Assembly (NCBI RefSeq): GCF_001026695.1
Contig: NZ_LDNB01000015.1
Coordinates: 1 to 64,000 of the forward strand
Source of the DNA: Neobacillus vireti
Lineage (GTDB): Bacteria > Bacillota > Bacilli > Bacillales > Cytobacillaceae
Length of the DNA stretch: 64,000 nucleotides
Direction of reading: 5' to 3'
Below, in pieces: positions 41,905-52,457 of this stretch. A model generated the notes under the pieces. The model did not search any database and was not told the origin of the DNA. It saw nothing but the letters and a program-made list of their open reading frames with translations. The first letter of the stretch is position 1. The number at the start of each line of letters is the position of its first letter. Made by a program: the position numbers and the translations under genes.

Positions 41905-42699
41905 TCAAAGTTTAATTTTTTTCACATTATTAATCGGTATCCCGAGCCATTGTGAAGCGATTTTTGAAAATATTCTTCTCGAACCGGTCGTGTAAAATTC
42001 ATGCTCCGGCTCTTCATCATCCGTGTCGAGCAGCCCGTTATATTGAAGGATGGCACTTATCTCATGGGCCGTCTCATCGCCAGAACTTATAACGCTAACT
42101 CTTTCACCCATTACCTTATTTATAAGAGGCTCGAGTAATGGATAATGTGTACAGCCTAAAATGAGCGTATCTAAATTTTGGTTCTGCAGCGGCTTTAAGG
42201 CTTCCTCAACAATTCTTTCAGCAATCGGACCCTCAAATTCGCTGCTCTCTACAAGAGGAACAAACTTTGGACAAGCTTGACTGGTGACAAAAAGCCGGCT
42301 ATTTAGCGATTTCAGTGCCTTTTCATAGGCGCCGCTTTTGACCGTTCCTTCCGTGCCAATAATGCCGACCCGATAGTTTTTCGTTTGCTTAATCGCCGCA
42401 CGCGCCCCTGGATTAATAACACCAAGGACAGGTATTTTCAGTTCCTTGCGAATTTCATCAAGAGCTGCCGCCGTTGCCGTATTGCAGGCAATAACCAGCA
42501 TCTTAATATTTTTTTCTAATAAAAAAGTAGTTAGTTCCCAGGTGAACCGTTTAACTTCCCTCGAAGTCCTAGGGCCATATGGACAACGCGCAGTATCTCC
42601 CAAATAGATAATTTTCTCGTTTGGCAGCTGCCGCATCACCTCTTTGGCAACAGTTAGTCCACCCACACCGGAATCTATTACACCAATTGGTTGTTTCAA
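41905..42699 (-). CDS. racE: Glutamate racemase
   Basis: Makes D-glutamate for peptidoglycan. The 264-residue protein has [13 protein letters not shown] and the two catalytic cysteines in [11 protein letters not shown] and [10 protein letters not shown]. It starts 14 nt after ysmB, so they are probably one transcript. The symbol follows B. subtilis (murI elsewhere). Confidence 0.96.
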   Translation of the reverse strand: MKQPIGVIDSGVGGLTVAKEVMRQLPNEKIIYLGDTARCPYGPRTSREVKRFTWELTTFLLEKNIKMLVIACNTATAAALDEIRKELKIPVLGVINPGARAAIKQTKNYRVGIIGTEGTVKSGAYEKALKSLNSRLFVTSQACPKFVPLVESSEFEGPIAERIVEEALKPLQNQNLDTLILGCTHYPLLEPLINKVMGERVSVISSGDETAHEISAILQYNGLLDTDDEEPEHEFYTTGSRRIFSKIASQWLGIPINNVKKIKL

Positions 42700-42713
42700 A
42701 CTTCTCGCCTCAT

Positions 42714-43163
42714 TTAACGCATTTCCTGATGCAGTTTCATCATGCTGCTTTGAAGAACTTGAATTTCTTCCACAGAGAAATTTACTAATACTTCCTGCAA
42801 ATACACTTGCCGCTTCTTGATTACTTCATCAATAATTCTATTGCCCTCTTCAAGTAAATGAATCCGCACCACACGACGGTCGCTCGGATCCTTTACCCGC
42901 TCAACGAGGACATTTTTCTCCATCCGGTCAACGAGGTCAGTGGTTGTACTGCAGGCCAAATACATTTTATTAGAAAGCTCTCCAATTGTCATATCGCCAT
43001 CCTCAAACAGCCATTGTAAGGCAACAAATTGTGGAGGAGTAATCTTATAATTGCTTAACAATTCTCTTCCTTTTTGCTTGATAATTCCTGAAATATAGCG
43101 CAAATCCTTTTCAATATTTGCGACAATTTCCCCATTCACTTGTTGTGAATTTTCCCGTTTCAT
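42714..43163 (-). CDS. ysmB: MarR-family transcriptional regulator
   Basis: A 149-residue winged-helix repressor with the usual helical dimerisation ends and the [23 protein letters not shown] followed by the wing [13 protein letters not shown]. Ligand and targets are unknown. The name rests on position between racE and gerE. A histidine kinase gene, absent at this place in B. subtilis, lies upstream. Confidence 0.88.
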   Translation of the reverse strand: MKRENSQQVNGEIVANIEKDLRYISGIIKQKGRELLSNYKITPPQFVALQWLFEDGDMTIGELSNKMYLACSTTTDLVDRMEKNVLVERVKDPSDRRVVRIHLLEEGNRIIDEVIKKRQVYLQEVLVNFSVEEIQVLQSSMMKLHQEMR

Positions 43164-43324
43164 TTAAAATACACTCCTAATTTATGCTGCTCCCTAAGAC
43201 AAGAAAAAACAAAGCACTTTTCCGATTTAAATATCGTATAGCTTGTACTTATTTTCTACTTTTTCCGTTAAAATTTCAAGTACAACTTGTTGAAAGACAG
43301 CATGCAAAAAGGCTTGCGATTTTG

Positions 43325-45160
43325 TTAACTTATCGGCAAAATAACCTCTATCATCGTTCCATTCCCATCGCTCCAAAAATGGAACTTTCCATTATGATTT
43401 TCAATAATTTTTTTTGAAATCATGATTCCTAAACCAGTCCCGCTCTCTTTTGTTGTGAAGAAAGGCTCGCCAATCCGATTTAAAATTTGCTTGGGGACTC
43501 CATTTCCAGTGTCTTTAATATAAATCTTAACTTTATCAAGTCCATATTCTTTTATCTCAATCGTAATGATCCCACCCTTATTCATCGCCTCGATGGCGTT
43601 CTTTAAGAGATTAATAAATACTTGCTTTAATTGGTTTTTATCACATCTAATCGTTAAATCATCACAATAATTTACAATTTCCACCTGAATATTATTCAAA
43701 ATTGCTTGTGTATCAATTAGCGTCTTCACATTATCAATTAACGCTTTTAGATTTTCTTTCTCAAATTTAATATCCTGTGGTTTGGCAAGCAACAATAACT
43801 CACTGAGGATGATTTCAATTCTCTCCATTTCTGAATGGATAATCGTGAAGTATGTTTTATTATCCATTTGAGCTTCCATTAACTGCAGAAACCCTTTAAT
43901 CGCGGTAAGTGGATTTCGGACTTCGTGTGCGATACCTGCTGCCAGCTGTCCAGCAATCGTTAACTTTTCTGAGTTAAGTAATAGCTGCTGTGTTTTTTTC
44001 CTTTCCGTTATATCCCGAAAAATGATATGCCGGGCAGGCTTATTTTCATAAATGGTGGGTATGCCTTTTACTTCCGCTTCAATAAAAGTACCATCCAAAC
44101 GGATAAGTTTGAATTCAAAAAAATCCATAGAAGCTTCATTAATAAATTCGGCCCGTTTTCTTGCAGTTTTCTGTAAATCAGGATGAATGAGATCTAAGAG
44201 ATTCTTTTGTAATATGTCATCTTTATTTGAAGCACCTAATAATTTCCTTCCCGTTTCGTTAATAAATAGTATTTCACACCCTCTGGCAATAATCACCGCG
44301 TCAGGTGAATTTTCTACTAAATTTCGATAAGTGTCTTCACGTTTTTCGGCCTCTTCTTCGGCTCTTTTTCGTTCCGAGATATCCCTAATGACGCTCACCA
44401 CTTCTACAATAAAACGAGTATCAGGATCAACAATTGGTTTACAAAGTATTTCCACCCAAATAAATCTTCCGTCCTTTTTATTAATCCGATACGTACCGCT
44501 CCCATTTTCTTGGTTGATGAGCACACCTTTGAAATCCGTATATGCCCGGTCCCGATCATCGACATGCAGTAATGATAAGCTATTGCGGTTTACCAATTCT
44601 TCACGCGTATAGCCAAGGATATGTTCGCATGCCGGCGAGACATAAAGAAGTTCCCCTTGCAAATTCGTGCTGACAATTAAATCAAAGACATTTTCTGTCA
44701 ATGAACGATGGATTTCCTCCATTTTCCTTACTTCTTCTTTTTTCCTTTTTAATTGGGTAATATCCTTAGCTACACCATAGACCCCGACAATTTGGTCATC
44801 CACGCTAATTGGAATATTTGTTAAATTAATATCAAGGATTTGCCCGATTTTGTTTGTCATCCTGCAATCGAAATTATGAAATTGACCTAATACTGCTTTG
44901 TGAAAATGGTGAAATACTTTATCCAAGTTCTCAACAGGAATAAGCGACTGAAGTTTCATGCTAACAGCCTCTTCAGCTGAAAAGCCTGTTAATTTCTCAT
45001 ATGCTGGATTAACTTGGACAAAATAACCCTCTAAATCTATGGCAAAAATTGCATCTTGGTTATTGGTCAACAATGTATGGCACCTGTTTACATTTTTCTC
45101 AAGATAATTGTTTAAAAGGAGCTTCTTTTCATGTTTACTTACTTTAATAGAACTGTTCAT
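43325..45160 (-). CDS. Multi-PAS sensor histidine kinase
   Basis: A 611-residue cytosolic kinase with no transmembrane helix. Three PAS domains (about residues 27-137, 148-262 and 276-389) are followed by a HisKA domain with the phospho-accepting His412 in IAHEVRNPLTAIKGF and an HATPase domain with NLLKNAIEAM, DTGNGVP and GTGLGIMIS. No response regulator is adjacent, so it is an orphan kinase, similar in build to the sporulation kinases KinA and KinE. It may feed the Spo0 phosphorelay. The assignment to a particular Kin is not possible by eye. A terminator-like hairpin stands in its leader. Confidence 0.88.
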   Translation of the reverse strand: MNSSIKVSKHEKKLLLNNYLEKNVNRCHTLLTNNQDAIFAIDLEGYFVQVNPAYEKLTGFSAEEAVSMKLQSLIPVENLDKVFHHFHKAVLGQFHNFDCRMTNKIGQILDINLTNIPISVDDQIVGVYGVAKDITQLKRKKEEVRKMEEIHRSLTENVFDLIVSTNLQGELLYVSPACEHILGYTREELVNRNSLSLLHVDDRDRAYTDFKGVLINQENGSGTYRINKKDGRFIWVEILCKPIVDPDTRFIVEVVSVIRDISERKRAEEEAEKREDTYRNLVENSPDAVIIARGCEILFINETGRKLLGASNKDDILQKNLLDLIHPDLQKTARKRAEFINEASMDFFEFKLIRLDGTFIEAEVKGIPTIYENKPARHIIFRDITERKKTQQLLLNSEKLTIAGQLAAGIAHEVRNPLTAIKGFLQLMEAQMDNKTYFTIIHSEMERIEIILSELLLLAKPQDIKFEKENLKALIDNVKTLIDTQAILNNIQVEIVNYCDDLTIRCDKNQLKQVFINLLKNAIEAMNKGGIITIEIKEYGLDKVKIYIKDTGNGVPKQILNRIGEPFFTTKESGTGLGIMISKKIIENHNGKFHFWSDGNGTMIEVILPIS

Positions 45161-45207
45161 CTCTCTTTACTCAGTTCCTTCCCCTTTAAATTTTTTCCAA
45201 ATAATAT

Positions 45208-45246
45208 GTAAAAAAGCCAAGATAGGACAACGTCCCATCCTGGCTT
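45208..45246 (-). terminator. Intrinsic terminator just upstream of the kinase gene
   Basis: On the minus strand AAGCCAGGATGGGAC pairs, with two mismatches, with GTCCTATCTTGGCTT and six T follow, only about 48 nt before the kinase start. It may terminate upstream transcripts or act as an attenuator. The rest of 45161-45461 has no gene. Confidence 0.7.
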
Positions 45247-45461
45247 AAGTCTAGCTCGACTGAATTGTCCAGCCCAATTTCGCCCTATGCTGCTTTTAAA
45301 AAAAACAGTATGATGGCACTTTTATCGAAAGTATGTATTATTTTCTTTTATCCCCATTTTATATTATCGGATTTTTTTAGAATAGTCAAATATTTACAAG
45401 ATTTTTAGATTTACCAACTTAATAATATGAATTATTCCAAAATAGATTTTCTAATCAAAAT

Positions 45462-45488
45462 AACCGGCCTCCAATAATGGATGCCGGC
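45462..45488 (-). terminator. Terminator of gerE
   Basis: CCGGC and GCCGG form the stem of a hairpin directly past the gerE stop, followed by TTATTTT on the minus strand. Confidence 0.7.
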
Positions 45489-45493
45489 CATGT

Positions 45494-45718
45494 CTAAAGT
45501 TCTAGCTCTCCCATTCGAAGGAGCTCTACAACTGCTTGTGAACGCCCCTTGACACCAAGCTTTTGCATGGCGTTTGAAATATGATTCCGAACCGTTTTTT
45601 CGCTTATAAATAATTCACCAGCGATTTCCTTCGTTGTTTTGTCTTGTACTAACAGTTCGAATACTTCTCTTTCTCGTTTGGTGAGTAATGGCTTGTGATT
45701 ATAATCATTCTCCTTCAA
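45494..45718 (-). CDS. gerE: Spore coat gene regulator GerE
   Basis: A 74-residue LuxR-type HTH protein without a receiver domain. [20 protein letters not shown] and [20 protein letters not shown] are the typical sequence. In Bacillus it is the last regulator of the mother-cell cascade, activating or repressing coat genes together with sigma-K. Length matches the B. subtilis protein. Confidence 0.96.
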   Translation of the reverse strand: MKENDYNHKPLLTKREREVFELLVQDKTTKEIAGELFISEKTVRNHISNAMQKLGVKGRSQAVVELLRMGELEL

Positions 45719-45855
45719 GTAATGTAACCCTCCTTGCCTTCGCCAGTAATGAATCGTGGGGTGGGTATATATTTAGTCACCATATCTTATGTGAAGGGTA
45801 CAAATGAAGTGACTATATTTGCTATAAGGAGAACGTTTTTGTAAAAAAAATCTGA

Positions 45856-46320
45856 TTATATTCCAACTTTTTTGCTGCTGACAAGTAAATTTTTCATTTT
45901 CTCTGTCCACTCAAACCCTCTGCCCGTCCTTTTCGAAATTTGCACCATCGTTCCTATGCCAACAAACCCGGCAGAGCCATCTTCTTTTTTCGCTAGATAG
46001 TGAATGTCAACCGACGAATTCCCAACAGATTGTGCCTTCACATAAATGGTTAGCTTCTCATCGAAAAAGATTTGCTGTAAAAAGTCACATTGAAGATCGG
46101 CAACCACAGGAATCGTTTCACTTTCCGGCCGAGTCCATGCTTGCATTAACCCGATGGCTTGAAAAAATTCAATCCTGGCCGCTTCGAAATAAACGAACGG
46201 AACCGTATTATTCATGTGTCCAAACATATCCGTCTCGGAAAAACGAACCGTTATTGGGATATTAAATACAAACTCCTGCTCCCAGTGATGGAAATCCTCG
46301 ATGTACGTTGCTTTTGCCAT
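45856..46320 (-). CDS. ysmA: Hotdog-fold acyl-CoA thioesterase, YsmA-like
   Basis: A 154-residue protein of the 4-hydroxybenzoyl-CoA thioesterase group. ITVRFSETDMFGHMNNTVPF holds the catalytic aspartate and the conserved HxNN. The substrate is unknown. Position next to gerE matches B. subtilis ysmA. Confidence 0.87.
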   Translation of the reverse strand: MAKATYIEDFHHWEQEFVFNIPITVRFSETDMFGHMNNTVPFVYFEAARIEFFQAIGLMQAWTRPESETIPVVADLQCDFLQQIFFDEKLTIYVKAQSVGNSSVDIHYLAKKEDGSAGFVGIGTMVQISKRTGRGFEWTEKMKNLLVSSKKVGI

Positions 46321-46419
46321 TCTGACAAACCCCTTCGTAATTATGAATGATTGTTCATTTTATTTCTTACCTTATATTATTTACATAAAAATAAGAATTT
46401 TACAATATTTAATAAATGA

Positions 46420-46449
46420 AAGGGTTCCTGAAATGATACAGGAACCCTT
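46420..46449 (-). terminator. Terminator of the amylopullulanase gene
   Basis: AAGGGTTCCT pairs with AGGAACCCTT around a 10-nt loop, directly past the stop. The following T tract is interrupted. Confidence 0.7.
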
Positions 46450-46453
46450 CAAA

Positions 46454-49400
46454 TCATGAATATGTTTTTCTTTTTCTAAATAAAAGGATGCTTGCACCAA
46501 CTAATAGGAGGATTCCTCCTGCTAGGAGATAGTTATAGATTGTGGTAGCCGTAGAAGGCAGTCCATGATTTGAATCCACTGGTGGCGTCTTGTCAGGTTG
46601 ATCCGGATTTGTGTTTCCGTTACCTGTTCCAGGCTGACTGCCATTGTTTTCACCTGGATTGTTAGTTCCTGGATCTGTTCCCGGTTGTCCGCCATTGTTA
46701 TCACCTGGATTAGCGCCACCGTTCTCCTTTTCACCAAGCGTTAAAACATAGGTGCTTAGAGCCGGAATGGTAATTTTGTCGCCATTTATCACTTCGATAG
46801 CCTCGGTACCTGCTTTGACACCATTAACAATCAGCTTCCAACTGCCCATTTCCGGTAAGGTAATCTCTACAGGATTGCGATTAGCATTGTAGGCAACTGC
46901 GATTTTTTCCGCTGAATCGCCATTTGCATTTCCGTCAAGATAGAAGGCGACAGAGTTTGCCTTCGTATCGATAAATTTCAAATGGTTTTTAATATCCGTT
47001 GCCGTTGTCAACCGGAATGCCGGGTGAGCCTTGCGGACCTCCACTAAGCCCTTAAAATATTCCACTTCGGCAGCAAATTGACTGCGCCGTGTCCAATCTA
47101 ATTGGTTTACTGAATCCGGTGCGTTATAACTGTTTTCGTTGCCGCCTTTTGTTCTCAAAAATTCCTGGCCGGCATGGATAAATGATGTTCCTTGTGAAGT
47201 CAAGACAATCGATGACGCTAATTTATGCATTTGTTTTAACACATCATCACTATCATTTGGATTCGTCTTCTTCAATTTATCCCACAATGTTAAATTATCA
47301 TGTGCTTCAACATAGGTGATGGTTTTACTAGGTTCATCAGCAAAGGTTTTAATCGTGTCGCTATATTCGATACCGCCGACAACACCCTTTTTAATTCGGT
47401 TCTCCATGCCTGTCTTTCCATTTACAAACCCTTTATCAAGCTCATCGAAAACACTGCCTTTTAAGCCATCGCGAATATCATCGTTAAAATGGGCAATGCC
47501 TTCCATCTTGGTCGCATTCTTTTGGTTTGCCTTAAGCTCAGGATCGAGCGGTGTATTTAAATCCCATCCTTCACCGAGAACGATAATCGACGGATCAATT
47601 TTATTTAGCGCAGAACGGACTTGTTTCATCGTTTCAATATCGTGAATTCCCATTAAGTCAAAACGGAAACCATCAATATGATATTCTTTCGCCCAATAAG
47701 TGACGGAATCGACAATGAATTTACGCATCATTTTATGCTCTGATGCTGTGTCATTACCGACACCCGTTCCATTTGCAAGTGTGCCGTCCTCGTTATAACG
47801 GAAATAATAACCTGGTACTAGCTTTTGAAAATTTGACTCTCCGGCATTGTACATATGATTGTAAACGACATCCATAATAACACGCAGATTATTATCGTGG
47901 AGCGCTTGAACCATGGTCTTCATTTCATTGATCCGTACGGTTGGTGTGTATGGATCTGTTGAATAGGAACCATCCGGCGCGTTATAGTTTTTTGGGTCGT
48001 ATCCCCAGTTAAATTGCGGCTGATCCAGTTTGGTTTCATCGACAGTATTATAATCGTACATTGGTAAAATTTGAACATGGGTGATGCCTAAGTCTTTTAG
48101 ATGACTCAGCCCTGTGTTGACACCGTTCGGCCCTTTAGTGCCAGCTTCTGCAACGCCAAGGAATTTTCCTTTATATTGATCGCTTACACCGCTGTCAACT
48201 GAAATCGTCAGGTCACGGATATGTGTTTCGTAAATAATAGCATCCACCGGATTTTTAAATGCCGGCTTTTTGCTGTTCCAATTTTGCGGATTGGTTGCCG
48301 CTGCATCCATTACCGCCCCTTTATCACCATTAACCGAAACGGCTTTTGCATATGGATCGACAGCTTCATTCCAAGCATCGCCAATTTTCACCTTATAGGT
48401 ATAAAGTAAGCCCTTTTGATCACCGGATAATTCAGCAGTCCAGGTGCCTTTTTCAGAACGGGTCATCGGGATTTCTGTACCAGTTTCTGAATTCCATTTT
48501 TCATAGGTTACTATTTTTGCTGCGCTTGCCGTTGGCGCCCATAAACGGAAGTTTGTTTTTTCCTTAGAATAGTTATTTCCAAGGTCAGCTCCTGAATAAT
48601 AGAATTGGTCTTCAAACGACTTGCTGCCAATTACTTTACCCATTTGAACGGTTGCCTCGCCAAAACCTTCTTTGCTTACCCTATAAACCTTAGTCAAGTC
48701 CAAGTCTTCTTTGGTTGTCAACTTCACCTTATTGGTTAATCCGTTCGTTAACTCCCCGATTGGTTCAACCTTCGCAATTTCAGCCCCGGTTAACTTAATG
48801 CCCCCATTTTCAGCATCACTCAAAGCAAACGGGAAATTGGTTTCAAATGTAATTTGATTTAGCTCATCAATCGCTGCCATGACAATCCGCGGGTTGCGGT
48901 CAACCTTAGCCGGATTATCAAATATCCGAGCTTGTCCTTGAGCAAGCCAAACCTCCGCCTTTCCATCGGCGGTAAATTTGGTGATAAATCTGTCACCATC
49001 TGTATCTTTGGCTGACCAGTCTTTTTTACGGACGATAAACCCTACTTTCGTAGCCCCATTTAAGTTAGAAAGCTTGAGCGTTCCTTGCTTTCCGTATGAT
49101 GTTTCATTGGATAATGACAATGCTTGACCTTCGGATTTATCGGTCCATACCCAAATATCCCAATCATCATAATTAAGATCGTAACGATAATAGTTGAAGC
49201 TAACTTCTAAATCATCGTATTTTGGTATATCGCGGTACTCTCCGTCAGGCGGACTGGTGTATACTTTATCATCACCATTCTTTATCCAAACCTCATCAGT
49301 TCCGTACCAAATCTGATCAATTATCCGGTCGCCGCCATCCTTTTCCCAGGCATCGGTACGGACAATAAAACCAACACGATTAAAATCGCCATCAAGCTCT

Positions 49401-52294
49401 ACATCTGCCACTTTGCCAAACTTGTCTTGACCGGTAAATGGATATACCTTGCCTTCCTTGCCATCTCCCCAAACCCAGAGATTCCAATCCTTTGTATCAC
49501 CTGCTTTTGGCTGATAATGAATTTTTACCTTGGTTGTTACTTTTTGCTGTGCCACACGGACGTCCACTTTTCTCTCATCCAGCGCATGGAAAACAAAAAC
49601 ATATTTTCCAGAGTTCTCCGGTGTAAAGGTGAGGTTTTCCCCGTCCAGCCATTGGCCATCCATAACAAATTTGAATTCTACCTTTGCATCCTTCGTTAAG
49701 GCAATCGGCTCGCTTTCCCATACTTTTTCGGCAAAGTTATAGGTAAGCTTATCATTTGAGCTGTCCCACGAAAGCGGTGTTGATCCTCTTAATAAAACCT
49801 CTTTATATAGCTTATTTCGATCTAGTGGTGTATCACTGTATTGCAGTGAGCCTTCCACTTTATAGATCTTGAAGGATTTCCCGTTACTTGTAAACTTCAA
49901 ATTTCCATTGCTATCATTTTTTAGTTCTTCCGATTCAAGCTGATTTTTCAAGGAAACATTTTTAATCTCTAACTGGTTATATAGTTGGTTGACATCAATT
50001 TCTTCCGCTTTGGAACCTTTGTTCACAACGACAAGATATTGGCCATTTTTATCGGCTCTTTCATAGGCAAACAGGTTTTGATTAGCCAATAAGGAATGAA
50101 ACGAACCAGTTCTGAACGCTGAAACATCATTACGAAGTTTTATCAAATCCTTGTAATGGTTAAGCAGCTCCGCGTTTTGGGCTTCAGGCTCCCATGGCAT
50201 CATTTCGCGATAATAGCGATCCTTCCAATCCTGCACCGAATTTGGATCCTTGCTCATCGAAAGCCCGACTTCATCACCGTAATAGATGATTGGCGGTCCA
50301 GGAAGGGTGAACTGTGTCGCGACAGCGAGCTCCATTTTTTTGACATCTCCGCCCGCTTCATAAATAAAGCGCGGCTTATCATGGCTGTCAAGGAATGATG
50401 AAACTACATATTCAGCAGGGTATGTCGCGATATTTTCCTTCACGGTTTTGCTTAGGTCGACCATTGATTGATCTTTCGCAAAGGTATTCACAAGCGCATC
50501 GTTCATTCCAAAATCTAATGCCCCATCAAGCTCACCAGCATAAGAATTGATTTTTTCACGACTGTCCCAAATTTCCCCGAAAATATAAGCATTCGGTTTA
50601 AGCTCTTTAACCTTATGACGGAAATCGACCCAATAGCTATAGCTTGGCCCTTTTGCATAATCCAAACGGAAGCCGTCAAAATCAAGATCCTTTAACCAAT
50701 ATGGGACAACATCATTGATGATATAATTCCTTACTTCGGGGTTGTCATTATTTAATTCCGGGAGTTCAGAAATTCCGGAAAATGACTTGTATTTATTGGG
50801 CCATTCAGTGAATGTATACCAGTTGTAATATGGACTTCCTTCACCCTTTGCCTTGGCATCCTCGAAAAATGGATGCTGTGATGAAGTATGGTTGGCAACA
50901 AAGTCATAGACAATCTTCATCCCTTTTGCATGGGCCTGGTCAACTAATTTCTTCAGGGTCTCCTTATCACCAAAGCGCTTGTCGATTTGCTTGAAATCAG
51001 CAGGGTGATAGCCATGGGAATATGGCCCTTCAAAGACTGGCGAAATCCAAATGGTATTTACACCTAACCCCTTAATATAGTCGATTTTATTGATAACACC
51101 TTGGAGATCTCCGCCCATCCAGCCTTTTAATTTTTCATCATACGGCAGGTTTACTGTGGTTGGATCATCATTGGAGGAATCTCCATTGTTGAAGCGATCA
51201 ACAAATACTTGATAGATGACTGCATCCTTTGCCCATTGCGGTGACTTAAATTGATCAACATAATAGCCAAATGGTGTCGCTTCTTCAGGGGTTTGACTAT
51301 TTGAATCGGCATATTGTGAACCAACTCCAGCTGCGCTCCAGACATCGGTAATATATTTTACCGCAGTTCCATTTGGCTGTTTCGGAATGACTCCTTTAAA
51401 AACAGTTGTCGTAAGCCCGTTCGCGGTTGTTTCAGCACTTTTTTCCAGCTTCACGACTTTACCAATAACGGCTGTTCCCCTGCCCCCAGACGGGAAGGAT
51501 CCATCTGCAGAATAATAGATCGCCCCTGCATCAACCGACCCGTAATGCTTTACAGTCACATTAACAGTTACATCATCATTACTAGTTGGGATTACCGGGG
51601 TATACGAATTATTATTTTTGACATCTTTTGCGACAGGAATTTCATTCCAGCTTGACACGGTGTCCTGATATACTTTCCCAGATTTCGTAAAAACAGCTTT
51701 CCGTTTTACGGCTGTTTTTTCAGTAAGCTTTGCATCTCCCAACGAGTATAGATATTCAATCTCTTCTCCTTCATTCCCAGCAAGGGTTACCGACCATGTA
51801 CCATCAGCAGTTTTCGTTAATGGCGTAACGGAGTAGTTAAAACCATTTAACGACGAGCCAACCGTTGGAACTGCCCAATCCGGTGTGTTCGCGGGCAAAG
51901 CTACATTTAACGTTAATTTCCCCGTAAACTTCGAAAAATCCAACTTAACGTCGACCGTTCTTTCTTGATCAGGATGAAAAACGAAGACGTAGTCACCTGA
52001 TTGTGGCGGTGTAAACGTAAGATTGTCACCAGCCATCCACTGATCATTCATAACGAATTTGTATTCTACTTCTTTCCCGCCCTGTAATGGAATCGCTGTA
52101 CTTTTCCAAGCTCCGGCGTTGGCATCGTACGTTAGTGGATGATTATCCGAGCTCCAATCCAGTGCTTCAGCATTTCCACGTAATACAACCTTGTCATAGG
52201 TTTTGTCTGCCGCATTTACATTTTGCGCAACCGGTACCATAAAGGTGCTAAGCAACAGTACAAATGCCAGTAACATTGAAAATATCCTTTTCAA
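46454..52294 (-). CDS. Cell-wall-anchored bifunctional alpha-amylase/pullulanase
   Basis: A 1946-residue exported enzyme for starch, glycogen or pullulan. Order: signal peptide (1-28); starch-binding-like module (about 33-125); GH13 alpha-amylase domain (about 353-760) with YQVFVDRFNNGD, VYDFVANHTS, FDGFRLDYAKG (nucleophile near 544), FGEIWDS (acid near 574) and SFLDSHDKPRF; a second copy of the first module; two CBM41-like modules (NLWVWGDGKEGK and DIWVWTDKSEGQ); a CBM48-like module (RLWAPTASAAKI); a type I pullulanase domain with FNWGYDPKNYNAP, VVYNHMYNAG, GFRFDLMGIHD, LGEGWDLNTP and VEAHDNLTLWD; a Gly/Asn/Pro linker; and a sorting signal LPSTA (near 1911), membrane helix and RKRK. LPSTA fits class D sortases, and such a gene is next door. 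cre sites upstream indicate CcpA control. Confidence 0.95.
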   Translation of the reverse strand: MKRIFSMLLAFVLLLSTFMVPVAQNVNAADKTYDKVVLRGNAEALDWSSDNHPLTYDANAGAWKSTAIPLQGGKEVEYKFVMNDQWMAGDNLTFTPPQSGDYVFVFHPDQERTVDVKLDFSKFTGKLTLNVALPANTPDWAVPTVGSSLNGFNYSVTPLTKTADGTWSVTLAGNEGEEIEYLYSLGDAKLTEKTAVKRKAVFTKSGKVYQDTVSSWNEIPVAKDVKNNNSYTPVIPTSNDDVTVNVTVKHYGSVDAGAIYYSADGSFPSGGRGTAVIGKVVKLEKSAETTANGLTTTVFKGVIPKQPNGTAVKYITDVWSAAGVGSQYADSNSQTPEEATPFGYYVDQFKSPQWAKDAVIYQVFVDRFNNGDSSNDDPTTVNLPYDEKLKGWMGGDLQGVINKIDYIKGLGVNTIWISPVFEGPYSHGYHPADFKQIDKRFGDKETLKKLVDQAHAKGMKIVYDFVANHTSSQHPFFEDAKAKGEGSPYYNWYTFTEWPNKYKSFSGISELPELNNDNPEVRNYIINDVVPYWLKDLDFDGFRLDYAKGPSYSYWVDFRHKVKELKPNAYIFGEIWDSREKINSYAGELDGALDFGMNDALVNTFAKDQSMVDLSKTVKENIATYPAEYVVSSFLDSHDKPRFIYEAGGDVKKMELAVATQFTLPGPPIIYYGDEVGLSMSKDPNSVQDWKDRYYREMMPWEPEAQNAELLNHYKDLIKLRNDVSAFRTGSFHSLLANQNLFAYERADKNGQYLVVVNKGSKAEEIDVNQLYNQLEIKNVSLKNQLESEELKNDSNGNLKFTSNGKSFKIYKVEGSLQYSDTPLDRNKLYKEVLLRGSTPLSWDSSNDKLTYNFAEKVWESEPIALTKDAKVEFKFVMDGQWLDGENLTFTPENSGKYVFVFHALDERKVDVRVAQQKVTTKVKIHYQPKAGDTKDWNLWVWGDGKEGKVYPFTGQDKFGKVADVELDGDFNRVGFIVRTDAWEKDGGDRIIDQIWYGTDEVWIKNGDDKVYTSPPDGEYRDIPKYDDLEVSFNYYRYDLNYDDWDIWVWTDKSEGQALSLSNETSYGKQGTLKLSNLNGATKVGFIVRKKDWSAKDTDGDRFITKFTADGKAEVWLAQGQARIFDNPAKVDRNPRIVMAAIDELNQITFETNFPFALSDAENGGIKLTGAEIAKVEPIGELTNGLTNKVKLTTKEDLDLTKVYRVSKEGFGEATVQMGKVIGSKSFEDQFYYSGADLGNNYSKEKTNFRLWAPTASAAKIVTYEKWNSETGTEIPMTRSEKGTWTAELSGDQKGLLYTYKVKIGDAWNEAVDPYAKAVSVNGDKGAVMDAAATNPQNWNSKKPAFKNPVDAIIYETHIRDLTISVDSGVSDQYKGKFLGVAEAGTKGPNGVNTGLSHLKDLGITHVQILPMYDYNTVDETKLDQPQFNWGYDPKNYNAPDGSYSTDPYTPTVRINEMKTMVQALHDNNLRVIMDVVYNHMYNAGESNFQKLVPGYYFRYNEDGTLANGTGVGNDTASEHKMMRKFIVDSVTYWAKEYHIDGFRFDLMGIHDIETMKQVRSALNKIDPSIIVLGEGWDLNTPLDPELKANQKNATKMEGIAHFNDDIRDGLKGSVFDELDKGFVNGKTGMENRIKKGVVGGIEYSDTIKTFADEPSKTITYVEAHDNLTLWDKLKKTNPNDSDDVLKQMHKLASSIVLTSQGTSFIHAGQEFLRTKGGNENSYNAPDSVNQLDWTRRSQFAAEVEYFKGLVEVRKAHPAFRLTTATDIKNHLKFIDTKANSVAFYLDGNANGDSAEKIAVAYNANRNPVEITLPEMGSWKLIVNGVKAGTEAIEVINGDKITIPALSTYVLTLGEKENGGANPGDNNGGQPGTDPGTNNPGENNGSQPGTGNGNTNPDQPDKTPPVDSNHGLPSTATTIYNYLLAGGILLLVGASILLFRKRKTYS

Positions 52295-52323
52295 AAGAAA
52301 ACCTCCCTCTTTTTATGCATTAG

Positions 52324-52377
52324 TGCAAACGTTTGCATAAATTAACAAGAAAAAAGAAAACAGTGCAACCGTTTTCA
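52324..52377 (-). promoter_or_regulatory. Two catabolite-responsive elements upstream of the amylopullulanase gene
   Basis: TGCAAACGTTTGCA (52324-52337, a perfect palindrome) and TGCAACCGTTTTCA (52364-52377) fit the cre consensus bound by CcpA. On the minus strand TTGCAC (within the second cre) and TTAATT, 17 nt apart, may be the promoter, so CcpA would block it. Repression by glucose is therefore expected. Confidence 0.85.
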
Positions 52378-52457
52378 CTTATCTATTAGACTATCATTTT
52401 AATAATTATTTTTCAATTCATTCTTTTTAGAACCCTTGATATTTTTTACAGAAAAAT

